Below, in pieces: positions 1 through 11,228 of a DNA stretch of 64,000 nucleotides. The stretch's first letter is position 1, and the number at the start of each line of letters is the position of its first letter. The notes under the pieces are model-generated. The model saw only the letters and a program-made list of their open reading frames with translations. It was not told the origin of the DNA and made no database searches. The DNA is from Sequoia sempervirens. Lineage: Eukaryota; Streptophyta; Pinopsida; Cupressales; Cupressaceae. The position numbers and the translations under genes were made by a program. Where the stretch lies: contig VDFB02018352.1 in assembly GCA_007258455.2 (NCBI GenBank), positions 31,847 through 95,846 on the forward strand. The letters run 5' to 3'.

Positions 1-1392
1 TGGGGAGGTGGATGAAAACATGTTAGAAAATTTTCAAACACCTGGAAGGCAAGTTGGGCGCATTTCACCTGTGGTGGAGGATAAACTTCAGACTTAGACA
101 TTTTTCTCGTCTTTGCCAGCTTCTCTGCCCTGCTATTTATAGTAAGCCCTCCGATTTTTGCATCTCTGAAGCCCAGAACGACTTGAAATTTTGAACACTG
201 CATCCTCATGACCCTGTTGTCCTGTCGACACTGCCATTTTTAGCTGACCAGCTATTTTTAGCCCATTTTTGAAGATGATTTACTATAAATAGTAATTGCT
301 TGTTTCTGATAGCTCCATTGCTCCGATCGACTTGAAATTTGAATGAGGTGCTCCTCACCACGTGACCTTACTGTCAACATCAACGCATGCAGTTGATTTA
401 CTATTTTTAGCCAATTTCCAAATTGACTTACTATAAATAGTAAGTGCTCCGTTTGACTTGAAATTTCACCAGCAGATAGGTCAAGAATGTTGATCGCGGT
501 GGTTTACACCGGTTTTCGAAAAATTCTGACCTTTTACGCCTCTTTTTGGGTCCCGAAGCTGGAAACCCTAATTTTCTCTGCATGCATATCAAATGATCTC
601 TGTTTCTCTTCATTTCTGTTGCATTGCAATTAGCTTATGATTCTGAAGTGCTGGGAAGCAGCTGTCGGGACGCACCTGCTAAAAATAGTAAGTTCCTTAC
701 TGAGTGATTATCTCTGTTTGCATGTCACACCATCACGAAGCTCTCGAAAAACCCATCAGGAATCATCCAACATGCAAAAGAAACTCTCACATGCAAACCC
801 TAAAAATAGCCTCGGAAGACTGAATTCTAAAAGTGGTCGTCTCGTTTTGCATGTTATATCATCGTGAAGGTCTCAAAAAACCCAGAAGGAATATGCCAAC
901 ATGCAAAGAAAAACTCTGCATCTGAGCCCTGGAATTCGCCCCGGAAGCTGGACTGCTAAAAATAGTAAGTTGTCCGTTTTCACTCAAATTTTGCATGCGA
1001 GTAGCCTGATGTGCTCTGAATGTAGTGTGACTGTCGGAATTTCAAAAAAATGCTGACAAATTGCCTGCAATTGCACACTTACTAAAAATAGTAAGTATCC
1101 GGAATTCGATGAAACTCTGCTAAGAGCCTGCTGGAAGCACACTGACAACAACGTTAATCTCAATTTTCAATATATTCACCCTATTCAACCTCGGACTGAC
1201 TAGGAAAGAGGGAACCCTAATTTTCAGACTTGATCAAATCTTCATGTTTAAGCTCAATGACGGGCGCAATCCCCAGAAAGCAGACAGCAGAAAGAGAGGG
1301 AGAGAGACAAAACCAAAGCCAAAAGACCAAAATGGAGCAAAAAATTAGGGGTCCCCATCTTGAATGGGGCGATGTGTGAAAAGGTCACAACA
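1..1392 (-). repeat. Family B LTR, minus strand, cut by window edge
   Basis: This stretch is the reverse complement of 21540-22945 over its whole length, with substitutions and small indels. The shared boundary is TGTTGTGACC (complement at 1383-1392), which starts with TG as LTRs do. Homology runs off the left edge, so the LTR is longer than 1.4 kb. It carries many copies of a TTACTATTTTTAGTAA-like palindrome (for example 428-445 and 1078-1097). Confidence 0.7.
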
Positions 1393-1624
1393 CCGCCTAC
1401 AGTTGCTTTGTAATTCTTTCCAGTTGCTAACGATCCCCAAAACCATATGCTATCACCTTGACTGCATTAGGATCTTGGTGAACATTCTTGGTGAGGGTTA
1501 TTTTACAAGCTGGTTTACATTTGGAGCTAACGCTAAGCAATGGTCTTGTGCTGGTTTTATTGTGATAAAACTCAAAAATAATTAAGGGGAATATTACAAA
1601 GACATAGAAAATGGGGACACTACA
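1393..1624 (+). repeat. LTR scraps: plus-strand U5 remnant and minus-strand LTR start
   Basis: 1393-1598 resembles the 3' end of the plus-strand LTRs at 7380-7535 and 44220-44452 (ACCATATGCT, CACCTTG, then an A-rich end ATTACA). 1610-1624 reads ATGGGGACACTACA, the complement of the TGTAATGTCCCC-type LTR start. Probably an older LTR cut by the family B insertion. Confidence 0.45.
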
Positions 1625-3035
1625 TATTAGTTTGGTTCTATGTGCAGCTTCAATGGCATTTCGAATGGTAGTTTTGCTTGTTTAAAGTCTTGGGGAGGCC
1701 GATTGGATAAAGAGAGCTCGGTTTCCTCTTGGCATCTAAACTGATCTGTTCTAGAGTTGTTTGCTAGCAACAATAAAGGACACTCAGCCCTCAAACTGCA
1801 GCATGGGGAAGAGGGAAACAAACAACAATTAAGGAAGAGAGTTGGGGTTCTTGGCGTAGAACAAGTAAATGGCTGCAGATTCCAACATGGAGGAGTGGGG
1901 CAGATTTTAGTGTGAAAGCTGAGAGACAGCTGAAAGAAGCTAGAACAGGAAACATAAAGAGATGAAAGATAGGTGCAGCTAGAAGAGGCATCATAAATGT
2001 CTAAAGATTTGAGAAAGTTTCGAATCAAAGAAGAAGTGAATTGCTATTCTGTTAGTTTCTTGTGTTATCCTTTTCTCTGTCCAGCTAGACTTCATAGTTT
2101 GTTCATGGTATCTGTTTGTTGTGCAAACATTATAAAGGATAAAGGAGGAAGGTTTTAGATCTTTTTATTTTCCTGCTCACTGTTTCAAGCCAAACGCTGT
2201 GTTGGCATAATTACTTAAACTTTGTTGTTTACTTGTGTAAACTTTGGAAGTTTCAAAGTTAGTTTCAAAGCTCCTTTGAGCAGCAGAGCATTGGCTTGGT
2301 GATTTTATAGTTGTGATGTTGAAGTTCTAAGTTTGAATTCTCAGTTGTCATTCCTTTATTGGTATTGTTTGAGGGTTGTAATAGAACACCTACAGCAACT
2401 TTTGGAATTGGTTTTGATTGGCTGCCACCACTTTTTGGTATCACAGCGTGTGTGAGAGAGTGTGCTATCATTTTCTTTGGATAATATTTGTTAATGGAAT
2501 TTCACTGATATTTTAATATTCAGAATTTTATATGGGTCTGCTACTGATGCTATTAAACAATACTTTGTAGTGAGTTTCCAATAATTATTATTGGTGTCAT
2601 TTCACATTGATAAATCTCATTTTACTTAATAAATTCAATAAAATAATTGATAAATTATAGGGTTTAGTTAATGTTCTGATTCTCAACTGTTATAGTTTAG
2701 ATCTGAGCATGATAGTTAGCATAGGGTTTAAATTCAAATCTTGCATTCATTTTTAGTATTTAAAATAAGTGTTATATTATGAAAACTAATATATAGAATT
2801 TCAATTCCATGTGTTACTTTTAGTATTCATAAATAAGTACTCTAGAAATTAACATAGATGATCAGCAATTCATATTTTAATTTTAGTTGCATTTCCACAA
2901 AACATTTTAAAAAATTGCAAATTGTTTTAAGATCTCAATTTGGGAACATCACAAGGGATTATTTTCAAATTGGATCATTCTTAAATACATCATTAAAATG
3001 AGATAAACAAACATGTTTAGAATTTAGATACAAAC
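1625..3035. other. Unassigned sequence left of exon 3, with a tRNA-like SINE candidate
   Basis: No host exon or clear TE protein seen. 2280-2345 has a box A-like TTGGCTTGGTGAT and, ~45 bases on, a box B-like AAGTTTGAATTCTC, resembling a decayed tRNA-derived SINE. A second weaker pair occurs at 2690-2750. The ORF at 1627-2028 (minus) has no family resemblance and is treated as chance. Confidence 0.35.
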
Positions 3036-3087
3036 CATCAAAATCAAAATTTCTTCCATCACGGAAGAATTTTGCAGCCAATTCATC
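3036..3087 (-). CDS. Exon 3 of HAD-superfamily hydrolase gene
   Basis: A 52-bp exon encoding DELAAKFFRDGRNFDFD plus one base. Acceptor TTATTGCAG is at 3088 and donor GTTTGT starts at 3035 (phase 1). Joined to exon 2 it gives ITE-DELAAKFF. The family motif here reads approximately DEEELARKFFKDGRPFDLEG, so three consecutive exons match in order. I looked for the next family segment (tyrosine-rich GYSYLDG, then the FTNYPIWY and VDD motifs) on the minus strand between 1 and 3035 and did not find it. The remaining exons presumably lie beyond the left edge, or the gene is truncated. Confidence 0.83.
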
Positions 3088-3710
3088 CTGCAATAAGACC
3101 ACAAAATTCCATCATCCAAAATATAAAACATTCACATGATTATTAAGATGGAATACTTTTATGCTTATCCTACTACTACAAAAGGCGATGTCTACAAATT
3201 TAGTGAGAAAAATAAAATAAAAGAATAAAATAGTGTCCTTTGCATATAGCACAATTAAAGTTTTAAACATCCTAAATATTAAAGCAACAAGAGTAAAGAT
3301 CACTTTTAGGATAAATCAATATTCCTACATTAAATCAAGGCTTTCAAGACTAAGAAAATTCGCTTTTGTAAGATCATCTTGCTTCTAGAATTAAAACTTC
3401 TCATTTTGAATGATCAACAAACAATAATTGCTAATAGTGCACTTCTGGGAGGAAAAGATTGCTTCAAAATTTGGAGGCATTTTGTATATTGTAACAAAAT
3501 AATACATAGACACCCTCCATGCAATCCCACTCTCAAAGAATGCCCTAATCAATACTCATCAAAATATACTTAATTGTGGTGAGTGGTACATGTCAACAAA
3601 TTTTTCTCTTCCTTGTCTATTGTTTATATCCATTTTTCTTTTTCCACAAACTTCAAGTTCTTTATTATCACCCAATCTTACTTTACTTTTGAGATTTTTG
3701 TTGTGTTACA

Positions 3711-3955
3711 CAGGGACGCGTCTCCACCCCTCATACCCCCATCCCCGTCCCCATCCCCTAAGGCATTTTGAGGATGGGGGGACATTAGGGGATATCCCCT
3801 AGCCGTCACCCCCAAACCTAGAAAATGCAAAAAAGTCCCGAAACGCATCCCCAAAATTGGGGATGGTAGGAAACACATAGGGGACGCCTGGCTGTCCCCA
3901 AGGAAGCTGGGGACATCTTAGATGTCCCCTAACCGTCTCGGGGATGGCCAGACAT
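3711..3955. repeat. GC-rich palindrome block, possible hAT-type MITE remnant
   Basis: Begins CAGGGACGCG, a hAT-like terminus, and is filled with CATCCCC/GGGGATG inverted repeats in an AT-rich region. It contains a perfect 16-bp palindrome (TAGGGGATATCCCCTA, 3786-3801). It also has 10-bp arms GGGGACATCT/AGATGTCCCC around one base (3909-3929). I could not find the opposite terminus or a target duplication. Confidence 0.4.
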
Positions 3956-4340
3956 TCCCTATTGAAAAGCAATTTTTAATAATGTTTTTAAAAATAATCA
4001 TTCATACATTAAAGAAAAGACTGTTAAATATATTATGACAGCATTATAATAGCAATGTTATATGACAACATTATAAGAACAGCAATAAATATATCTTGAC
4101 AGCTCTATAACAGGAATATAACAACAATTAAATTAATCATGACAGTAGTGACAGCAACAACCATAGTATAGCAGCAATAAATATATCATGATTCAGATTC
4201 ATAGTTAATGATACAAGTTATATAACAGTTAATATTAAAATAAATAATTTGGATGCAGACTCCTATAGACGTCATCCAGCATAATTTTAACATTGTTATG
4301 TTATATTGCTGCTGTTATACTAGTGTTATTAACTTGTAGA

Positions 4341-4396
<56 letters not shown>
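4341..4396. repeat. Compound (TC)n(TA)n microsatellite
   Basis: About 25 bases of TC followed by about 32 bases of TA. A shorter TA run is at 4500-4516. Confidence 0.95.
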
Positions 4397-4398
<2 letters not shown>

Positions 4399-5965
4399 TA
4401 GCTAGTTCGGGTTCAAGAGTTCAGTTCATCAGTTCGGCTAAAAATTTTTTTAGGGTGGGGGTTCAGTTCGTTTTGGGTCCGTTAGTACAAAAAATTGTAA
4501 AATATATATATATATATGTATGCAGCCTAGAAGCATGAATTAGGATTAGAATATCACATAACATCATATAAACAACAAAACCACCATAAACTTGAATGTC
4601 ATTTAAAACATACATGATAAATATTCATCATTGAAACTTGAATTGTGGTAGCTTGATATACAAAGGCCATTGATGCCAAGGTTCAATTTGTATAATTTTG
4701 AAAAAAAAAAGCCAACTAAGAAGAGTTATCAGCATTCTTCAGAAATCATAAGAATTTGTTTAGTACACTAGCCATTTTGATGTCTTCTTGCAATCTCAAA
4801 CATTATTTTGTATTATTGTTATATTGGTCTTGAGAGTGGTGGCTTAATATAGCTCCACAATACAAAATATGGTTTACTTGTGCAGTGTAACAGTGGCATA
4901 GGAAGATTTTTCTTTGAAAGAACCAAAGGGTGACTGCACAATTGAAGTGTATAAACACATATCATTTTGTAATATCAAGGATACTTTTTGAATCTTCCAT
5001 GCATTGCTAATCTAAAAGAAAAGATCTTTTGCCTAATCTATATGCAGCCATGCTTTTGACATTGTCAAAAAGAGAAAAACTTCCCTGATGATGCAAAGGC
5101 ATGGCCAAGCAGTTCTAACTCTCCACATGAGAGAAGAGAGATGTTGGAGAGTACATCAAGTCGGTGAAAAAAGAAGTGTAATGGGTTTTAGTTTGTAGTA
5201 TTCCTCTGGCTCTCTACAGATGTGTGATAAATTCTCAATTCAATGATGCAGAACAATTTTTGAAAAAAGAAAGTTGTGTAACAATCCGCTTTCAATCCAA
5301 TAGGCAAAAATGAAAGCTCAGACTTTTGGAATGAAAATGCTTGTTTGCAAAAAAAATGAATAAGAATGAGGTAGTTTAGGTATTTAGAGTGATTTAGAGG
5401 TCACTTTTAGGGTTCCCTTAGGCATGGGTCAAAGTCAAACTCAAAAAAAAATAAAAAAATGCTCAAAAAAACACTTTTTGGATGCTTAGGCACGTGGGTT
5501 CTGTCTTGGTTCACCCAAGTTTTGTCTGGGTTCTGCCCGGGTTCTCTTAGGTTCTGCCTAGGCAAATCAGACCCAAAAATGAAGAATCCTAGCCAAACCC
5601 AGAGGAGAATCGAACCAGGAGCAAATCAGAACCCGAACCCTGGCTTCTTCAGGTGAATCAGGTAACATAGTATATATATATTGTCGTCCCTCCAATGGCC
5701 TTTGGACTACCATCCCCGAAATGCACCCGTACAATCCCCACCCTGAAAACACCATGGAATATAGGATTTTTATCAATCTTTGAAAATGCTTATTTACAAT
5801 TTGTCATATGGTTAACAACTTGAATCTAGAAACCATACTACATTATTTACGTTTCCAACTTCACTACATGGAAAGGATAAGTGCAGTAGATCTTCATCTT
5901 TATCTTGTCTTGGACATTCATTTGGACTCCTTGTGAACACTTGTGCATAATTTTATTTTATTCTT
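4397..5965. other. AT-rich intronic sequence without a recognised gene
   Basis: Contains GTTCGG/GTTCAG runs (4400-4470) and a GGTTCTG-rich stretch (5495-5560) such as occur in transposon subterminal regions, but no ends or coding similarity could be established. Confidence 0.4.
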
Positions 5966-7535
5966 TGCAATGTCTCCTTCTCAGGCCTAATCAGTTCAAA
6001 GACTATTAGCCTATTTCCTCAGTTCCCATGGGCTAATTAGTAAGGCAAGGGGACTCCAAAGATCTTGGATGACGTAGTTTTAGAGTTACATGGTTTCTAT
6101 TATTGGAAATGAGTTTTGTGGGCAATACTGATCTGAATGACACTCTCTAAAGTGTTTTCTAACTTTTGGAGTGTTCTCCAAACTTCTTGGAGAGAACGTC
6201 CATTTATAGTAAGTCACCAAATTGGTTTTAATCATCTTCCTACTACTTCAGTTTCATCATGGTGTGGTCAAAATTCGATTCCGACGACGTTGCAATACTT
6301 TCTGCAACTTGGGTGAGATCTTAAGTTATTTAATTAATATTTCACTAATGTTGTCTAATGTTCAGAAATAATTAAGGGACAACTTAGTGTAATAGCTCGT
6401 TGGGAAAGTGATTAAATTTTTGCACATAATGAATTATTTAATTTAAAGCAAAAGTGTTTTTTCATAAAAAAAAAAAAAAGCGAAAATGTAAACACTTTTT
6501 CAAAAAAGCAACGAAAAATCAAAAAAGCTATAAAAGGAGGTGTTGGGGACTCATTCATATATGTTGAAGAATGATATGTTATGCTCCCAAAAAGGCTTTG
6601 GTTCTCTTCAATATTTGAAGACAAAATCCCTCATAGATTTCTAGTTTCAGAATTGCAAGATATTTCCTAGCTAGACTATGGTGTGATTCCAGCCAAGAGT
6701 CACCACCATTGGAGTTGCTTTGAAGTTTCAGTTTTGGTTTTTCAATATGAATATTTTGATGATGTGATAACTCATTTAGAGCTGTTTGGAAACATAGTTA
6801 TAGCTTGCATTCTTTTTGGGTGCGTGTGGGAGTGATTTGGTGAAGTTTTATGAGTTTATATCTAGCTGCCTAGACTGTAACAAGAAGGTTTCAGACTTCT
6901 TTCAGAGCTGCACCAGTCATCTATTTGTCAATATTTGAGGTATATTTGTTAATTCCATGATAGGTGGTTAGTTCTTTGATGTTGTGATAAATGTGGGGAT
7001 GTTTTATCAATTTCTTTCATGACCATACTTGTAACAACAAATGCATATCTTGAATTTAGAAGTTTTCAAATGAGCTAACATTGTAACACTAAGTGGTAGT
7101 ACCACCATTGAACTACTCTTGATATTTTGTTGTTACTTACCCCACTAAATAAGTGGCTTATTGGTTCTCACTTAGCGTTGAAAAGCGGAAGAGTTGCTCT
7201 AGTGTATTGTATTCACTCACTACTGAAAAGTGGGAGAGGTGCTCTTTCTTGTTATATTCACTCACCAATGACAAGTGGAGGAGTTGGCTTTACATTTCCA
7301 TTATTGCTTGAGCTTTCCCACTAAAAAGTAGAAGTACTAAGCTAACCCCACTAGATAAGTGGATTACCTTCAGCTGTTTCATTTCAAATATAATTGTGAT
7401 CCTGTACACCATATGCTCCCACCTTGCCCAGACTGGGAACTTGGTGATTAGAACATGGAAAGGAAGTGCTTGGCATTTCATTCTGTTTTGAGATAACAAT
7501 TTTTTTTCCAAAAAAAATTAAGGGTGATTATTACA
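5966..7535 (+). repeat. Old solo LTR, divergent family A
   Basis: Starts TGCAATGTCTCCTTCTC, aligning with the TGTAATGTCCCCTTCTC start of the solo LTRs at 11229 and 42590, and ends ATTATTACA. Flanks are TTCTT (5961-5965) and TTCCT (7536-7540), a target duplication with one mismatch. It has a TATA-like CTATAAAAGGAGG at about 6528. At 7130-7370 it has four or five ~60-bp units carrying CCCACT...AGTGGG hairpins. Confidence 0.65.
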
Positions 7536-8061
7536 TTCCTTCATATGAATTCTTCAATTTGCAGTCTCTATGTGACAAAATCTTTTGGAATAATAACATT
7601 GCACTAGTCACTTTCTTGCATTCAATTTGCCTCTACCTCTTGTCTACTTTGTCTTATTCCTTTGAAGTTAGAAAAATACAAAAAACAGGAAACAATAAAA
7701 ATTATAAAAAGGGGGTATTACTGTGATCAAATTATGAGAAAAAACATTATATACACAAGGTAAAATCACTGTTATTCATATTGATTCTACCTTTACAGCA
7801 GGAAACAGCAGAATAATGGCAGTTACAGCAGCAAATAGAAGAATAAAAGCAGTTGTTTCAGTCTTCCAAATGCATAAAGAGGCATCTTCTACAGCAGAAC
7901 AACAGAAGCAACATTCCAAGAGAAGAAAATGAGCATTTTAGGAGCAGTAGCAAAAATTTAAAATGACGGAATGGCTGAAATAACTATATCAGTCAGATCA
8001 AAGTTATATAGCCTCATTCTGACAAAGAAACAAGGAAGACTTCAAGATTATTGTTACCCAC
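7536..8061. other. Intronic sequence, nothing recognised
   Basis: AT-rich, with several CAGCAG-containing A/G-rich stretches (7795-7930). No coding similarity seen up to the exon 2 donor. Confidence 0.4.
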
Positions 8062-8137
8062 CTCAGTTATGATGCCCTTCTCAAATTCAATCCAAGCAGT
8101 TGGATGCTTGACTTCAAGAAGCTCTTTCATTGATAAC
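8062..8137 (-). CDS. Exon 2 of HAD-superfamily hydrolase gene
   Basis: A 76-bp exon too short to stand out as an ORF. After acceptor TAG (8138-8140) the first base G completes the Gly codon begun by exon 1. It is followed by 25 residues, LSMKELLEVKHPTAWIEFEK and then GIITE. This is the conserved segment that follows PAFFG in plant HAD-like hydrolases of this family, so frame, order and strand all agree with exon 1. The exon ends ACTGAG with donor GTGGGT (8056-8061), phase 0. A GTAAC four bases further is an alternative donor but would break the frame with exon 3. The intron separating it from exon 1 would be 50,086 bp. Confidence 0.85.
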
Positions 8138-9054
8138 CTACATTTATGCGATTATTTACCCTGTTATTTGAACTCAAAGCATCAAATAAAATGCTTACAA
8201 GAGTAAATTAAAAAGGAATGAGCAATTAAAAAGAAGCCATGGGGATGGTATACTCTGTTGTGGATGACTTCCAAAGGAAGGATATACCTTTTACATAGGA
8301 TGATAGCAACAAGAAATCTTTAACAAGTTGAAGTATCAATATAAATGTTTCACACTTTGTTGTTGGATAAACACTGAGTACTAGATTTGACCATCCAATC
8401 TATTTTCATGGGATCCTTGAGGACAGTATATGCAGTGTAAAAGTTCAAGGTTTACACTCAACTCAACAGCTGAATATGTTGGACAGATGTTAATGAAACT
8501 GTTGAACAATTGAGTGGAATCCTTGAGGATGATCTATATGCAAAAGTTCAAGGTTTTTAATCAATGAATGGCTCAATATGATAATGTTGATACAGGCAAG
8601 GCTTGCAACAAGGCAATAATCTTGAACATCGACTGATACTATACAGACAAGTTAGTAAACACAACTAAAATGTTTTATACTTACCCAATAATTTGTTCAC
8701 GATAGGTTAATTGCAATGACACTCAAAAGCTTTAAAAGAAGTTACCATCAATGATTCGAGAAAGCTAACTGATAATTTTAACACTAGCTACCTTTAATCA
8801 ATACGTTCACTTTCCATGGAATTTCAAGATTAGGAAAGAATAAAGGAAGTGAGATATTCAATACTCTTCAAGTCACAAGTATTTGTAGCAATTGGGTGAG
8901 TATTCCTAAGCTATGACATCTTGGCAACTCAGGGAAGCAAGAAATAATTTTTGTTTATAGTATATTTTGATTATTTTTGAATTTTGGTTAAAGTGGTTTT
9001 CTATGAGGGTTGTCACAACTCAAGTGTTCAAATTTTCTGGCATAATGTTGCATT

Positions 9055-9128
9055 GTACCTTTTCACTTATTGAAATAAGATATATGAGTCTGTACCTTTT
9101 CACTTATTGAAATAAGATATATGAGTCT
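9055..9128. repeat. 37-bp tandem duplication
   Basis: Unit beginning TGTACCTTTTCACTTATTGA occurs twice head to tail with no visible differences, so it is recent. Confidence 0.9.
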
Positions 9129-9669
9129 ATCTTATAAGTTATTAGCAAATGTAATTAATCATTTAAAAAGAAACATATATATGTTTTATAGTTTTAGTAA
9201 CTTTATTTTTCCTCTTTTCAGGTGTATTTCTCAACTTGGTTTTGACATAACCATAAATTATCATCATTATACATACCATAGTACAACAAAGATTTTAAAA
9301 AGAGAATGTTTACCTTCACATGGTGTAACATACTTAAGTAGGGTTACTTGATTTTGAGATGATGGTAGCCAACATTGTTACCATTGTAAACATCCTTGGC
9401 ACCCAAATTCTACTTTCTATGTGTACAGTATTATCAAATCGATCTGATCTATCCTCTTTGAAACTATTAGCATTATCATATGCTGGTCAAGCCTGCACTG
9501 TGGAGACTAGATACATCCTACTTATCTTCAATCAATAAAGACATTCTATTTTATCTATTGTTGTTCTTTTATGATGTGATGATGACTTCGGGTATGTTCT
9601 AGTAGTTAGTTTCTACTTTGCATTCTTTACTTCTTTTTTATCTTCTTTCTTTGTGCAAGGAGGGGAGAG

Positions 9670-9858
9670 AAGAGAGAGTGACAGAAAAGTTCAAAATATT
9701 GCATTGATGTAAAAAGACATGTACAGAAAACAAGCTTGCTCATTTAGGCTTCCTTTTTTTCTGAGTGGAGAGAGAGAGAGAGTGGGTGCAGGAAAATTTC
9801 AAAATATTGCATTGATGTAAAAAAAAAATTACAGAAAACAAGCTTGCTCATTTAGGCT
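9670..9858. repeat. ~108-bp tandem duplication
   Basis: GA-rich leader followed by TTCAAAATATTGCATTGATG and CAAGCTTGCTCATTTAGGCT occurs twice with small differences. Confidence 0.8.
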
Positions 9859-10988
9859 GGACAGGAGAATCTACAAATTGCATAGCTTTGAAATCAGTGT
9901 AATTTAACTTGAGCCATGGAAAAGAAAAAAATTGAAATATCCACCAAAAAGTAACACAAACACCCAACAATGACTTGGAGTTTATACATATTGCTCAGCA
10001 CTTAGCTGTATCTTTGGGCTGAAATTACTAACAACATTGAAAGAAATAAATTTACAAATGCTGGAGCTTAATTAACTGTGTAAACGAAAGTGAGCAAACC
10101 ATAAAATATGTGTTTGAGAACCCATCTGAATTGATTTGCATTGCACTACTTTGTTCCATCCACAAGCCCCTTCTGTTTACGACTATACTTTAGGATCAGG
10201 GCCTACCCCAAATCGATCTGAACTGGTGTCATTTGTGGATAACAGAGTAAATTGGAACATTCCAATCATTTACATTCGAACTAGAACTTCTGGCTTGTAG
10301 ATGGGGACACTTGCTGAGCCTGTTTTGAGCTGCTTGCTATTGTGTTAAAACCTGAACCAGCCATTTAGTGGGATCATATGAAAGGACTTGTTAAAAGTAT
10401 AGCAGCTGGATCTTCTAGAAACCATTATTGCTCATCATCTGTTTTATACACTCCTACATCTTGACATGGGAGTTCAGTTGCACAATCAACAATATATTCA
10501 CCAAGCAATGGAATTTGGAAGTATTGATTTCCAATTTCTTTGGTATGAATGTTAGAATCCATCTTTGTAATGGCTTTATAGTTTAAATACACAATCAGAA
10601 GCTACGTTGTCCTGTTAGACTATTTTGATTTCCAGGCTTTTTTTTGGACAACATACGAATGTCGGAATCCATGTTTGTGATTGTTTGATCAGTGCCTATG
10701 CTGTTCTGTTAGACATTAATTCTAGTATTTTTGAAATGCTTAATTTCTACCTTATATATAGTGGTGAATGTTCTATTTTGGTTTGCATTGCATAACCATG
10801 TTTTTTGCATCATTGCACTTTGTATCCTAGCCAATATGGGAAATCATATTGTTGTCATCACCTAACATTTTTTCTACATCCTTGCAGTCCATAGTATCAC
10901 AGCCCACATCCTATACCCTCTGTTTAATAATGAAAAAACTGACAGTTACTTAGAAAGATTAATAATGGACAAATAGCATTAATAAACC

Positions 10989-11228
10989 ATGAAGCCAATG
11001 TCAACAAAGCCAACCAGATTTGTTAGGACAGTGGTGGAGACCTCAGGTACACTCGAGAGTGGTCATGTTTCCATTATTTTTTATTTGAGAGCTTTTGACT
11101 CCTTCATTTCTCCAGTGTTGATTGAGCATTGTAGGCTGGTAGCAGCAAGACAAAAAAGTAGTTGGCAAGTTAAGTTGGCCATAGGTGCCAAGATTGCAGT
11201 GGACTCTCTTGTTTGTGGTTTTATGTTG
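10989..11228 (+). pseudogene. Ty3/gypsy retropepsin fragment, 5' part
   Basis: Translated in frame from 10989, the segment reads like the plant gypsy protease region. A glycine-histidine strand leads into FDSFISPVLIEHCRL, corresponding to the family pattern FDSGATHSFISP. It then continues WQVKLAIGAK and a V-x-C-G strand. The Gly-Ala-Thr of the active-site loop is missing after Asp-Ser, so the enzyme would be dead. The sequence is cut at 11228 by a solo LTR and resumes in the same frame at 13073 once one copy of the target duplication TGTTG is removed. This is the oldest layer here, with no gag or RT recognised around it. Confidence 0.7.

Larger units (their letters stand above)
3088..8061 (-). 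other. Intron 2 of the HAD hydrolase gene (~5 kb)
   Basis: Lies between exon 2 donor GTGGGT (8061) and exon 3 acceptor CAG (3088). It holds a palindrome-rich block, TC/TA microsatellites and an old solo LTR (5966-7535). The rest is AT-rich sequence with no recognised gene. Confidence 0.75.
8138..10985. other. Start of intron 1 (low-coordinate side): unassigned, with tandem duplications
   Basis: No TE protein recognised. Contains two exact-looking copies of a 37-bp unit (9055-9128) and two copies of a ~108-bp unit (about 9670-9750 and 9776-9858) ending CAAGCTTGCTCATTTAGGCT. Confidence 0.5.

Noticed and set aside
1627..2028. 133-codon minus-strand ORF
   Set aside because: No recognised domain and odd composition (Ser, Cys, Pro, Leu). 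Does not contain the expected next HAD exon.
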